From assembly GCA_021811025.1 (NCBI GenBank), contig JAJZPX010000020.1:1-13934 (forward strand): DNA of 13,934 nucleotides, in the 5' to 3' direction. Below are positions 1 to 6,614 of the stretch, piece by piece. Source of the DNA: Actinomycetes bacterium (GTDB lineage: Bacteria; Actinomycetota; Coriobacteriia; Anaerosomatales; JAJZPX01). The notes below the pieces were generated by a model that was not told the DNA's origin, searched no databases, and was given only the letters and a program-made list of their open reading frames with translations. Each line of letters starts with the position of its first letter. The first letter of the stretch is position 1. Position numbers and translations under genes: made by a program.

Positions 1-127
1 CCGGCCCGTTCAGCGTCAGTGCCGAAGGGACGACCACGATCGGGTACTGGAGCGTGGATGCGGCCGGCAACATCGAGACGTCGCAGACGGCTAGCGTGCG
101 CGTCGACACGGCTGCCCCGGTCACGAC
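1..127 (+). repeat. Direct repeat of Ig-like unit 3' half, copy 1 (runs off left edge)
   Basis: Bases 1-127 match 496-622 exactly as read, at an offset of 495 bp (165 codons). The left limit is unknown because the match reaches the window edge. The last 27 bases (101-127) occur a third time at 1232-1258, at the start of the second large repeat copy. Confidence 0.93.
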
Positions 128-1874
128 CTCGAATGTTCTCGACAGCTGGCAGAACGTCGACCAGCTTGTTGCCCTTACCGCGACCGATTCTGCATCCGGT
201 ATCGCCGCGACCTACTACACCATTGACCACGGGACTTCCCAGCTCTACTCGGGTCCTATCCTCGTCCATGAGGGGGTTACGACACTCGAGTTCTGGTCCG
301 TGGATACCGTCGGAAACGTTGAGGCCACGACGACCTCGGTCGTCAGGGTCGACTCCACCGCCCCCGTCTCGGGATGCACCGCCTCGTCGGCCTGGCGCTC
401 CTCCGCCACGACGGTGACCCTGACTGCCACCGACGACCTCTCCGGCGTCACCGCCACCTACTACCGCATCGATGGCGGGGCCGTCACGACCTACACCGGC
501 CCGTTCAGCGTCAGTGCCGAAGGGACGACCACGATCGGGTACTGGAGCGTGGATGCGGCCGGCAACATCGAGACGTCGCAGACGGCTAGCGTGCGCGTCG
601 ACACGGCTGCCCCGGTCACGACGTCCAACGCCGCCGCCTCCTACAACGAGACCGCCTCGATCGCTCTGTCGGCCACCGACGCCATGTCCGGTGTCGCGGC
701 CACACGCTGGCGCTTGGACGCTGGGACGTGGAACACCGGCACCTCGATCACAACGACCCTTCCAGGCACGCACGTCCTCGAGTTCTACTCGACCGACAAC
801 GCCGGCAACGTCGAGACGACCCGGCAGGCCTCGTTCCGCGTGATCAAGCGCTACGAGCAGACCGACGCCCGCTTCGGCTACGCCGGCACCTGGGAAACCA
901 TCACTAACACCGCCTACTCCGGCGGCTCGATTGCCCGTGCAGACAAGGCTGGCGCTGTCTTCTACGGCGCCTTCAAGGGAACCTCGGTCGACTGGATCAC
1001 CTACAAGAACCCGGGCTGGGGCATCGCGACGGTCACCGTGGACGGCACCTCGGCGGTCGAGGTCGACCTGTACAGCCCGACGCATCTGCTAAAGACGAAG
1101 GCCTGGGGTGTCTCTGGGCTGACGGACACCACGCATACGATCACGATCGCCTGGACCGGGCGCAAGAACCCGGCTTCCATCGGCACGATGATCGGGGTGG
1201 ACGCGCTGGATGTCTCCGGGATACTGCCCGACGTCGACACGGCTGCCCCGGTCACGACGTCCAACGCCGCCGCCTCCTACAACGAGACCGCCTCGATCGC
1301 TCTGTCGGCCACCGACGCCATGTCCGGTGTCGCGGCCACACGCTGGCGCTTGGACGCTGGGACGTGGAACACCGGCACCTCGATCACAACGACCCTTCCA
1401 GGCACGCACGTCCTCGAGTTCTACTCGACCGACAACGCCGGCAACGTCGAGACGACCCGGCAGGCCTCGTTCCGCGTGATCAAGCGCTACGAGCAGACCG
1501 ACGCCCGCTTCGGCTACGCCGGCACCTGGGAAACCATCACTAACACCGCCTACTCCGGCGGCTCGATTGCCCGTGCAGACAAGGCTGGCGCTGTCTTCTA
1601 CGGCGCCTTCAAGGGAACCTCGGTCGACTGGATCACCTACAAGAACCCGGGCTGGGGCATCGCGACGGTCACCGTGGACGGCACCTCGGCGGTCGAGGTC
1701 GACCTGTACAGCCCGACGCATCTGCTAAAGACGAAGGCCTGGGGTGTCTCTGGGCTGACGGACACCACGCATACGATCACGATCGCCTGGACCGGGCGCA
1801 AGAACCCGGCTTCCATCGGCACGATGATCGGGGTGGACGCGCTGGATGTCGCGGGACAGCCGGTGGTGCCGTAG
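1..1874 (+). CDS. Extracellular Ig-like / CBM-like repeat protein, C-terminal part (5' end outside window)
   Basis: The reading frame is open from base 3 and ends at a TAG at 1872-1874; the first GTG (54) lies inside a repeat, so the real start is off the left edge. The visible 623 residues are modular. Ig-like units of about 82-84 residues, each opening with V-D-(T/S)-(A/T)-A-P or similar, begin near bases 102, 348, 597 and 1233, after a partial unit at the edge. They carry recurrent SATDA/LTATD, YWSVD and AGN(I/V)E motifs. The units at 597 and 1233 are each followed by a domain of about 122 residues (849-1214 and 1485-1850) with the look of a lectin/carbohydrate-binding beta-sandwich: G-S-V-D-W, V-D-G, Y-S and HTITI strands. 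The C-terminus is DVAGQPVVP, with no LPXTG sorting motif or membrane anchor. It is Thr/Ser/Ala-rich and has one Cys in the visible part, which fits a secreted or surface-attached protein. An adhesive or glycan-binding role is inferred; any catalytic N-terminal domain is not visible. Confidence 0.85.
   Translation, partial: GPFSVSAEGTTTIGYWSVDAAGNIETSQTASVRVDTAAPVTTSNVLDSWQNVDQLVALTATDSASGIAATYYTIDHGTSQLYSGPILVHEGVTTLEFWSVDTVGNVEATTTSVVRVDSTAPVSGCTASSAWRSSATTVTLTATDDLSGVTATYYRIDGGAVTTYTGPFSVSAEGTTTIGYWSVDAAGNIETSQTASVRVDTAAPVTTSNAAASYNETASIALSATDAMSGVAATRWRLDAGTWNTGTSITTTLPGTHVLEFYSTDNAGNVETTRQASFRVIKRYEQTDARFGYAGTWETITNTAYSGGSIARADKAGAVFYGAFKGTSVDWITYKNPGWGIATVTVDGTSAVEVDLYSPTHLLKTKAWGVSGLTDTTHTITIAWTGRKNPASIGTMIGVDALDVSGILPDVDTAAPVTTSNAAASYNETASIALSATDAMSGVAATRWRLDAGTWNTGTSITTTLPGTHVLEFYSTDNAGNVETTRQASFRVIKRYEQTDARFGYAGTWETITNTAYSGGSIARADKAGAVFYGAFKGTSVDWITYKNPGWGIATVTVDGTSAVEVDLYSPTHLLKTKAWGVSGLTDTTHTITIAWTGRKNPASIGTMIGVDALDVAGQPVVP
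496..622 (+). repeat. Direct repeat of Ig-like unit 3' half, copy 2
   Basis: Second copy of bases 1-127, diverging at 623 (g) against 128 (c). It overlaps the first 27 bases of the 619-bp repeat (596-622). This shared 27-bp seam (101-127, 596-622, 1232-1258) encodes the start of an Ig-like unit and is an obvious place for homologous module shuffling. Confidence 0.93.
596..1214 (+). repeat. Long direct repeat, copy 1 (619 bp)
   Basis: Copy 1 of an in-frame duplication encoding one Ig-like unit plus one CBM-like domain. Compared by eye with 1232-1850 it shows no mismatch. The spacing between copies is 636 bp (212 codons), so the copies are tandem with a 17-bp linker (1215-1231) coding for SGILPD between them. 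The left boundary is where base 595 (g) differs from 1231 (a); the right boundary is where 1215 (t) differs from 1851 (g). Confidence 0.95.
1232..1850 (+). repeat. Long direct repeat, copy 2 (619 bp)
   Basis: Copy 2 of the tandem unit at 596-1214. After base 1850 the frame diverges into the short C-terminal tail AGQPVVP and the stop. Synonymous sites are also identical between the copies, which indicates a very recent duplication or ongoing gene conversion. The older Ig-like units of the same protein differ considerably from each other. Confidence 0.95.
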
Positions 1875-1962
1875 GCGGTCTTCCCCCCGCAGCTCCGACT
1901 GTCACCGGATAGGACGACGCCGGACCCGCCGCATTGCAGCCGGCCCGCGTCGAGCAAGCGGA
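1875..1962. other. Convergent gap between surface protein and glycan cluster
   Basis: 88 bases between the converging stops at 1874 (+) and 1963 (-). A bidirectional terminator would be expected here, but I see only short GC-rich pairings (for example GCGG/CCGC at 1875-1890) and no T-tract on either strand. Termination may be factor-dependent. Confidence 0.4.
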
Positions 1963-3189
1963 TCAGTCCGAAGCCGAGCCGGCTGCTCTGCTCTCGAGAC
2001 GAGCGACGGCAACCGTCCGGGATCCGCCCTCGCCAGCAGCCTCTGCGGCCGCCAAGCATGCGAGCGCCTTGAGCATGTGGGCCTGACCCCACCGCATGTA
2101 CGGGGTCCTATCCTTGTAGAACCGGTGTAGTTGGAAGAAGAACATCCCGTCCGAAGTCAACATGTGCAGTCCCGTCCACGCTGCTATCTTCGACGCGAGC
2201 GGAAGGGCTTCCGTGTCCACCCAGGCGAGTCGCGACAGGACATCGATGGCTGTCGCCGCCGAGTGGATATCGACTGGATACCGCCGGTCAGGTCCGAAAC
2301 GCGGAAGACCGTCTTCCTCGAAGAATCGAACGATGTAAGCCCTGAGCGACTCCCGCAGCAGGCGATTCCACTTTGCCACATGGCCGTCCAATACCCAAGC
2401 GAGCCCGTCGATGATATAGCCGGTGTGGTACGAGTCCGTCCAACCGAGAGAGCCTTCGCCGTAGGGCCACATCCCCGGCTCCGCCCCGCTGTCGAATGTA
2501 GTCGCAGCCACCTCGGCCGCCAACGCCCTCAGATCGTCGCGGCCGAAGCGCTTCCCTACCCGCGCGAGCACCCCCGCGCCGAGGACGTTTGCGTTATGCA
2601 CCAACTTGTCGACGCCCACGGCATAGCGGATGTAGGGAAGTCCCGCGTCCGTCCGTCCGACGAGTTCCTCCGCCACGAACAGGGCTGCCTTCAGCGCCAG
2701 TGTTGCAGCTTCCTGATCGCAGAACGCATCCGCGGCATCGAGCAGTGCGTGAGCGGCGAAAGTCGTGACGATGATGTTGGGGCTTCCAGCCGGATAGAAC
2801 GCCCACCGTGTCTGGACGTCGAACTCGTAGCCCCAGCACGCCCGCTCCCGGCTCCCGATCCGCTTCGCCTCGAGGTCGCCCAGCAGTTCGTCCGCACTGT
2901 CTCTGTACAGCTGCTCTCCCGTGAGCTCCCACAGCCGCACATATCCCGCGACTAAGCAGGCATCCGCCTTTGCGAATCTTCGAGGCGCCACGCCGAGCGG
3001 CGCCCTGACCCACGGACATCGCTTGGCGAGCTGGATGACCGACTGGCGACCACGCCATGCCGAGCGGAGCGCCTGCGGCACACGCGCTCCACTCAACCCG
3101 TCGTATGGGTCGACCCCGCTCCAGGAGGCAGCCCGAGCAGCCTCCTCCGCAACAACGAGCAGCTCTCTCGCTCCGACTCGCTCACGCAC
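1963..3189 (-). CDS. Predicted (alpha/alpha)6-barrel carbohydrate-active protein (six-hairpin glycosidase-like)
   Basis: I do not recognise a named enzyme. The 408-residue protein is helix-rich and has the aromatic/His/Asp motifs expected of the (alpha/alpha)6 toroid superfamily (six-hairpin glycosidases, polysaccharide lyases, AGE-type epimerases): CWGYEFDVQTR (118-128), HNANVLG (198-204), WPYGE (241-245), DSYHTGYIIDGL (252-263), DIHSAATAID (307-316) and YMRWGQAHM (364-372). No signal peptide is visible, so it probably acts in the cytoplasm on a sugar or lipid-linked glycan. The GTG at 3189 is preferred over the longest start at 3279: an AGGAAGG Shine-Dalgarno lies 8 nt upstream, and the longer form would overlap the preceding gene by 77 nt with an unlikely Arg/Pro-rich N-terminus. 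GTG at 3198 is an alternative. It is the last gene of the cluster, 13 nt after the oxidoreductase stop. From memory, relatives are found in polysaccharide loci and are sometimes misnamed delta-aminolevulinic acid dehydratase. Confidence 0.6.
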   Translation of the reverse strand: MRERVGARELLVVAEEAARAASWSGVDPYDGLSGARVPQALRSAWRGRQSVIQLAKRCPWVRAPLGVAPRRFAKADACLVAGYVRLWELTGEQLYRDSADELLGDLEAKRIGSRERACWGYEFDVQTRWAFYPAGSPNIIVTTFAAHALLDAADAFCDQEAATLALKAALFVAEELVGRTDAGLPYIRYAVGVDKLVHNANVLGAGVLARVGKRFGRDDLRALAAEVAATTFDSGAEPGMWPYGEGSLGWTDSYHTGYIIDGLAWVLDGHVAKWNRLLRESLRAYIVRFFEEDGLPRFGPDRRYPVDIHSAATAIDVLSRLAWVDTEALPLASKIAAWTGLHMLTSDGMFFFQLHRFYKDRTPYMRWGQAHMLKALACLAAAEAAGEGGSRTVAVARLESRAAGSASD

Positions 3190-3200
3190 CGTCCGCACCT

Positions 3201-3228
3201 TCCTACCCGCCCGGCAGAGCGGGTAGGA
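3201..3228 (-). promoter_or_regulatory. Perfect 10-bp hairpin over the stop codon / ribosome binding site junction
   Basis: Bases 3201-3210 are the exact reverse complement of 3219-3228, with an 8-nt loop (3211-3218). In the minus-strand mRNA the 3' arm contains the TAG stop of the oxidoreductase (3205-3203) and the first bases of the AGGAAGG Shine-Dalgarno of the next gene (start 3189). No U-tract follows, so it is not a standard intrinsic terminator. The position suggests control of translation of the last gene, opened by ribosomes finishing the upstream gene, or an mRNA-stability element. The structure is seen; the function is inferred. Confidence 0.6.
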
Positions 3229-5374
3229 GAGGGATCGCCTGGCCGGTCGACAGGGACGAGATGACGGCAAGAGTGGCAACGGTGGAGTTCACGCAATCGG
3301 TGAACGTGAGGACGTTCGAAGCTTCGCCCCGGAGCAAGCCCGCGAATGCCGCCATCTCGTCGGCATGTCCCTTATCCACCCGGCCGAAGTCGCGCCGATC
3401 CCGCCGCCCGCTACGCACCTTCGTGAGAACGCGAAAGTCATCGATGGCCCATACGCCTCCAGCACGGAACACCTCCACCAGCTCCTTCCCATAGGCCGTA
3501 TCGCCCTCCGCCTCGTACACGATGGAGGCCACGGAACCGTCCGCGAACGAGACGGAAACCACTACCGAATCCTGGAGCGCCGCCGACTTGCCGTTCCTCA
3601 CCGCGTTGGCATACACGGATGCCGGCGTCGAGCCGACGAGATAGCCGGCGAGGTCGATGAAATGGCACAGCTCCCCGACGATCCTCCCCGCCCCCTCTTC
3701 GAGCGACTGCGTCCAGTGCTCGTCTGGAAGAGCACCAGCGTTCACGCGGCACTGAACGACCGTCGGTCCCTCCAGGCGTGCCAGCTCACGTTTCACTTCA
3801 ACGGTTGCAGGGGCGAAACGCCTGTTGAAGCCCACCATGATGTCGGCCGCGGACGACTTCCACGCCGACACCACCGACTCGAGTTCACTCATCGACACCG
3901 CGAGGGGCTTCTCAACGAACACGTGCTTTCCCGCCCCGAGGAACTTCACGACCATCTCGGCGTGCGACGTGTGGCGTGTCGCGATCACCACGCCGTCCAC
4001 CGTCTCATCCGATGCCAGCCGATCCAACTCCGACGTGCAGTACGCGAAGCCGAAGCGACTGGCTGCAGCGCTCGCACTGAGGCCGCTCGAAGCCATGATC
4101 CCGCGCATCGAGACGCCCACTCCCCTGAGGGCCGGGAGGAGGGTCGCTGTCGCGAAGTTCCCGGCGCCCACCATCGCCACCCCCGCACCACCCCTCGCCC
4201 TGACTGCCGGGACCGCCTTCTCGAGAGACACCGGCGACGAGGGCGCGTCGGCCGCGTATTCGAGCACGACCCCGATGAAGCGCTCACCGCTCTTGCCAGT
4301 GACGAGCTCGTACGCCGACTTGACTTCGGCGATCGGGAAGCGATGCGTAACCAGCCGGGCGACGTCGATGTCTCCGGCCGCGACCAAGCGCAAGAACTCC
4401 TCCATGTTCCGGCGCTCCGTCCAGCGAACAAAGCCCTCGGGATAGTCGATCCCGTACTCTTCATAGAGCGGGTCGTACCGGCCGGGGCCGTACGACCTGG
4501 ACAGTCGGAGGTCGAGCTCCTTCTCGTAGTACACGTTCCTCGGTATGTTGAGGCCCACATTGCCGACGACCACGACGACGCCTCGATCGCGGCACAGCCG
4601 ACCGGCAAGCACGACGGGATCGCTGCTGGCCGTGCTGGCCGTGATGATGACGGCGTCGGCGCCACGACCACCCGATAGCTCCGCTACCTTCGCGAGAGCA
4701 TCGTCGTGTGCGATCGTCGCGCCGGAGGTCGCCCCGGACGCTGTCGCGAGCTCGACCTTGCTGGCATCGAGGTCGATCCCGAGCGTTCTGCAACCCGCCG
4801 CGTTCGCTATCCGCACCGCCAGCTGCCCGACCAACCCCAATCCCAGGACCACCACGGTGTCGCCCACCACCACGCCGGCCTGCCGGATCCCCTGCATGGC
4901 GATGGCTCCGACCGTGGTGAAACAAGCCGCCTCGAAATCGACACCGTCGGGGATACGAACGCACAGGTTCCCCGGCACGTATGCCGCCTCCGCATGATTC
5001 GCGTATCCCGCGCCCGCGCAGGCAACGCGGTCACCCGGCTTCACGCCGCAGACCAACTCGCCGACCGCCAGGACCGTGCCAGCCGAGCTGTAGCCGAGGG
5101 GGGACGGCTTCTCAAGCCTCCCCTTAACCATCTCGTACGTCGCCAGAAGGCCGTCTCTGCGTACACGATCGAGCACCTTGCGCACATCGTCCGGGCGCTT
5201 GCGCGCCTTCGCGAGCAGACTGCTCTGTCCGAGCTCGACCTTGGAGCGCTCCGTACCGGCACTGATGAGCGATCGCGCAGTCCGCACGAGCACGCCGTGT
5301 GGCCGCACCGCAGGTACTGGTATCTCTAGGAGCCGGATCTCCCCGTTGCGCAGATTCTGTGCGACTTGCTTCAT
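3203..5374 (-). CDS. Bi-domain oxidoreductase (MDR dehydrogenase fused to Gfo/Idh/MocA)
   Basis: This 723-residue protein joins two NAD(P)-dependent dehydrogenase types. Residues 1 to about 375 form a medium-chain dehydrogenase/reductase: ISAGTERSK (37-45), GYSSAGTVLAVGE (94-106), PGDRVAC (113-119) and the Rossmann glycine motif GLGLVGQ (178-184). The usual catalytic Cys and four-Cys zinc lobe are not evident. Residues from about 396 to 723 form a Gfo/Idh/MocA-like unit: VGAGNFA (402-408), the lysine motif EKP (488-490), GFNRRFAP (515-522) and GELCHFIDLA (567-576). The length matches the known bi-domain family, which is typical of surface-polysaccharide loci, often beside heparinase II/III-like genes. 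The likely role is redox remodelling of a sugar nucleotide or glycan intermediate in the cytosol; the substrate is unknown. ATG 5374 is preceded by a GGGAAGGG Shine-Dalgarno. A 106-nt gap separates it from the upstream GT4 gene, and the (alpha/alpha)6-type gene follows. Confidence 0.88.
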   Translation of the reverse strand: MKQVAQNLRNGEIRLLEIPVPAVRPHGVLVRTARSLISAGTERSKVELGQSSLLAKARKRPDDVRKVLDRVRRDGLLATYEMVKGRLEKPSPLGYSSAGTVLAVGELVCGVKPGDRVACAGAGYANHAEAAYVPGNLCVRIPDGVDFEAACFTTVGAIAMQGIRQAGVVVGDTVVVLGLGLVGQLAVRIANAAGCRTLGIDLDASKVELATASGATSGATIAHDDALAKVAELSGGRGADAVIITASTASSDPVVLAGRLCRDRGVVVVVGNVGLNIPRNVYYEKELDLRLSRSYGPGRYDPLYEEYGIDYPEGFVRWTERRNMEEFLRLVAAGDIDVARLVTHRFPIAEVKSAYELVTGKSGERFIGVVLEYAADAPSSPVSLEKAVPAVRARGGAGVAMVGAGNFATATLLPALRGVGVSMRGIMASSGLSASAAASRFGFAYCTSELDRLASDETVDGVVIATRHTSHAEMVVKFLGAGKHVFVEKPLAVSMSELESVVSAWKSSAADIMVGFNRRFAPATVEVKRELARLEGPTVVQCRVNAGALPDEHWTQSLEEGAGRIVGELCHFIDLAGYLVGSTPASVYANAVRNGKSAALQDSVVVSVSFADGSVASIVYEAEGDTAYGKELVEVFRAGGVWAIDDFRVLTKVRSGRRDRRDFGRVDKGHADEMAAFAGLLRGEASNVLTFTDCVNSTVATLAVISSLSTGQAIPLLPALPGG

Positions 5375-5480
5375 GCGCCCTTCCCTTCAGCTCTGACCAC
5401 CACGGCTGTGATCGCGTCACACGGACCCTCACCGCATCTCCGGCATCCACCAGTGTCGGGACGGGCGAACCGGGCCTGGA
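5375..5480 (-). other. 106-nt intergenic gap upstream of the oxidoreductase
   Basis: Non-coding spacer between the GT4 stop (5483-5481) and the oxidoreductase ATG (5374). It holds the Shine-Dalgarno of the oxidoreductase and a 15-bp inverted repeat at 5407-5421. I see no convincing -35/-10 pair and no terminator with a T-tract. The frame after the GT4 TGA stays open (a GTG at 5450 starts a 108-codon ORF overlapping the next gene), but this looks incidental. Confidence 0.5.
5407..5421. promoter_or_regulatory. Inverted repeat TGTGA-N5-TCACA (possible operator)
   Basis: Perfect 5-bp arms TGTGA and TCACA around TCGCG, ending 33 nt upstream of the oxidoreductase start codon. The arms equal the half-sites of CRP/GlxR-type regulators, but the family consensus has a 6-bp spacer and this one has 5, so binding by such a regulator is doubtful. 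It could equally be a weak mRNA hairpin or chance. Confidence 0.25.
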
Positions 5481-6614
5481 TCACGCTCCTCCATCGTCCT
5501 TGGCGACTTCTTGGAGGACGGCGAGCGTCTCCCGGGCACAACGCTCCCATGAGAACTCCTGGGCGCGTCGAAAGCCTCTCTCGACAAGTGCCGCCCTCTC
5601 GGCTGCATCCGTCATTACGGTCTCCAGATCATTCGCCATGCCAGCGAAGTCGTCGGCGTCGAAGAACAGCGCTCCGTATCCGGCAATCTCAGGGATGCAG
5701 CTGGTCCTGGCAGCAAGAACGGGCACACCCGATGCCATCGCCTCGAGAAGCGGCAAGCCGAACCACTCCCGGCGAGAGGGATACACGAAACAATCGGCCC
5801 AGGAGTACATCCTCGGCATCTCCTGTTGCGGCACGTGGCCGAGGAAGCGGACGCGATCGGTGACCCCGCATTCCCCCGCCAAGTTCCGGAGACGCGCCTC
5901 CTCCCCCTTGAAATCGCCGCCTACGACAGCGAGGCGGACCGGGATCGAGCCGCGATACGCCGCCAGTGCCCTGATACACACGTCGACGTTCTTGTACGGC
6001 CACAACCGCGACGCGAAGAGAAGGATACGGCTTCCGTCGTCCCGCAGTCCCTCGTAGGGGTCCCGCCCGTGCCTCTCGGATGTGAAGCCGTGGCCGACTC
6101 CCTCCAGCACGACCCGCGTCTTCGGAGCGAACGAGGGCTCCCACCTCAACAGCGCGTCCGCCGCGTACTGGGAGACGGGGATGATCCGCCGCGCCTTGAC
6201 GCAGGATTCGCGGACCACGTTTCTCCTATAGATCCCGCGGACGATGTCGGGATGATTCAGCTGCGTGAGGAACAGGAGGCTGTGCAGCACCACCGCGGAC
6301 GGGACCCGCCCGAACAACGGCACGGAGTTGCCCGCTCCGAGCAGAGCGTCGCAGCCCATGCGCTGAGCCGCCCGGTCCAGACGCACCTGCTGGGTCCAGA
6401 TGCGCCTCCCGATCGATTCGTTGGATGCACCGACCTCCACGACATCGACGCCGGGTGCTCCGTCGAAGTAGCTCCGATTCGCCTCGGAGACGAACACGAC
6501 GACCTCGTGATCCCCCTTGACGCGCCCCATCCCCTCGACTAGCGACATGAGATACGTGAGGCCGCCCGTTCCGGCTCGCGGGGTCTCGAACAGTGTGTCT
6601 ATGCCGACTCTCAT
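5481..6614 (-). CDS. GT4-family (GT-B fold) glycosyltransferase
   Basis: A 377-residue retaining glycosyltransferase of the GT4 type. The N-terminal Rossmann domain opens with VGID and a Gly-rich TGGLTYL loop (16-22), and IIPVSQYAADALL (144-156) is the typical inter-domain segment. The C-terminal donor-binding domain shows FASRLWPYKN (200-209, with Lys208), VVGGDFKGEE (230-239), GHVPQQEMPRMY (259-270) and the EX7E motif E283-WFGLPLL-E291. It probably transfers a hexose from a nucleotide-sugar onto a lipid-linked glycan at the cytoplasmic face of the membrane; the N-terminal pattern resembles mannosyltransferase-like GT4 enzymes, but donor and linkage cannot be read from the sequence. The ATG at 6614 overlaps the stop of the upstream GT4 gene (ATGA, 6614-6611), showing translational coupling. 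No signal peptide or membrane span is visible. Confidence 0.9.
   Translation of the reverse strand: MRVGIDTLFETPRAGTGGLTYLMSLVEGMGRVKGDHEVVVFVSEANRSYFDGAPGVDVVEVGASNESIGRRIWTQQVRLDRAAQRMGCDALLGAGNSVPLFGRVPSAVVLHSLLFLTQLNHPDIVRGIYRRNVVRESCVKARRIIPVSQYAADALLRWEPSFAPKTRVVLEGVGHGFTSERHGRDPYEGLRDDGSRILLFASRLWPYKNVDVCIRALAAYRGSIPVRLAVVGGDFKGEEARLRNLAGECGVTDRVRFLGHVPQQEMPRMYSWADCFVYPSRREWFGLPLLEAMASGVPVLAARTSCIPEIAGYGALFFDADDFAGMANDLETVMTDAAERAALVERGFRRAQEFSWERCARETLAVLQEVAKDDGGA

Noticed and set aside
1..1850. CRISPR-like or satellite repeat array
   Set aside because: The repeats are in-frame protein modules hundreds of bases long, with no short regularly spaced repeats or unique spacers.
3190..3279. 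N-terminal extension of the (alpha/alpha)6-type gene to the start at 3279
   Set aside because: It overlaps the oxidoreductase by 77 nt, is Arg/Pro/Ser-rich shadow sequence, and a GTG with a well-spaced Shine-Dalgarno exists at 3189.
54..4678. Long ORFs opposite or out of frame with the repeat protein, the oxidoreductase and the GT genes
   Set aside because: They are Arg/Pro/Ser/His-rich shadow frames expected at high GC, without domains, ribosome binding sites or consistent gene order.
5375..5480. Open frame continuing after the GT4 stop (VDAGDAVRVRVTR and onward), considered as a GT4 remnant or readthrough extension
   Set aside because: The GT4 protein already has family length, the extension has no known motif, and it runs out of frame into the oxidoreductase gene. 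High GC makes such open frames common.
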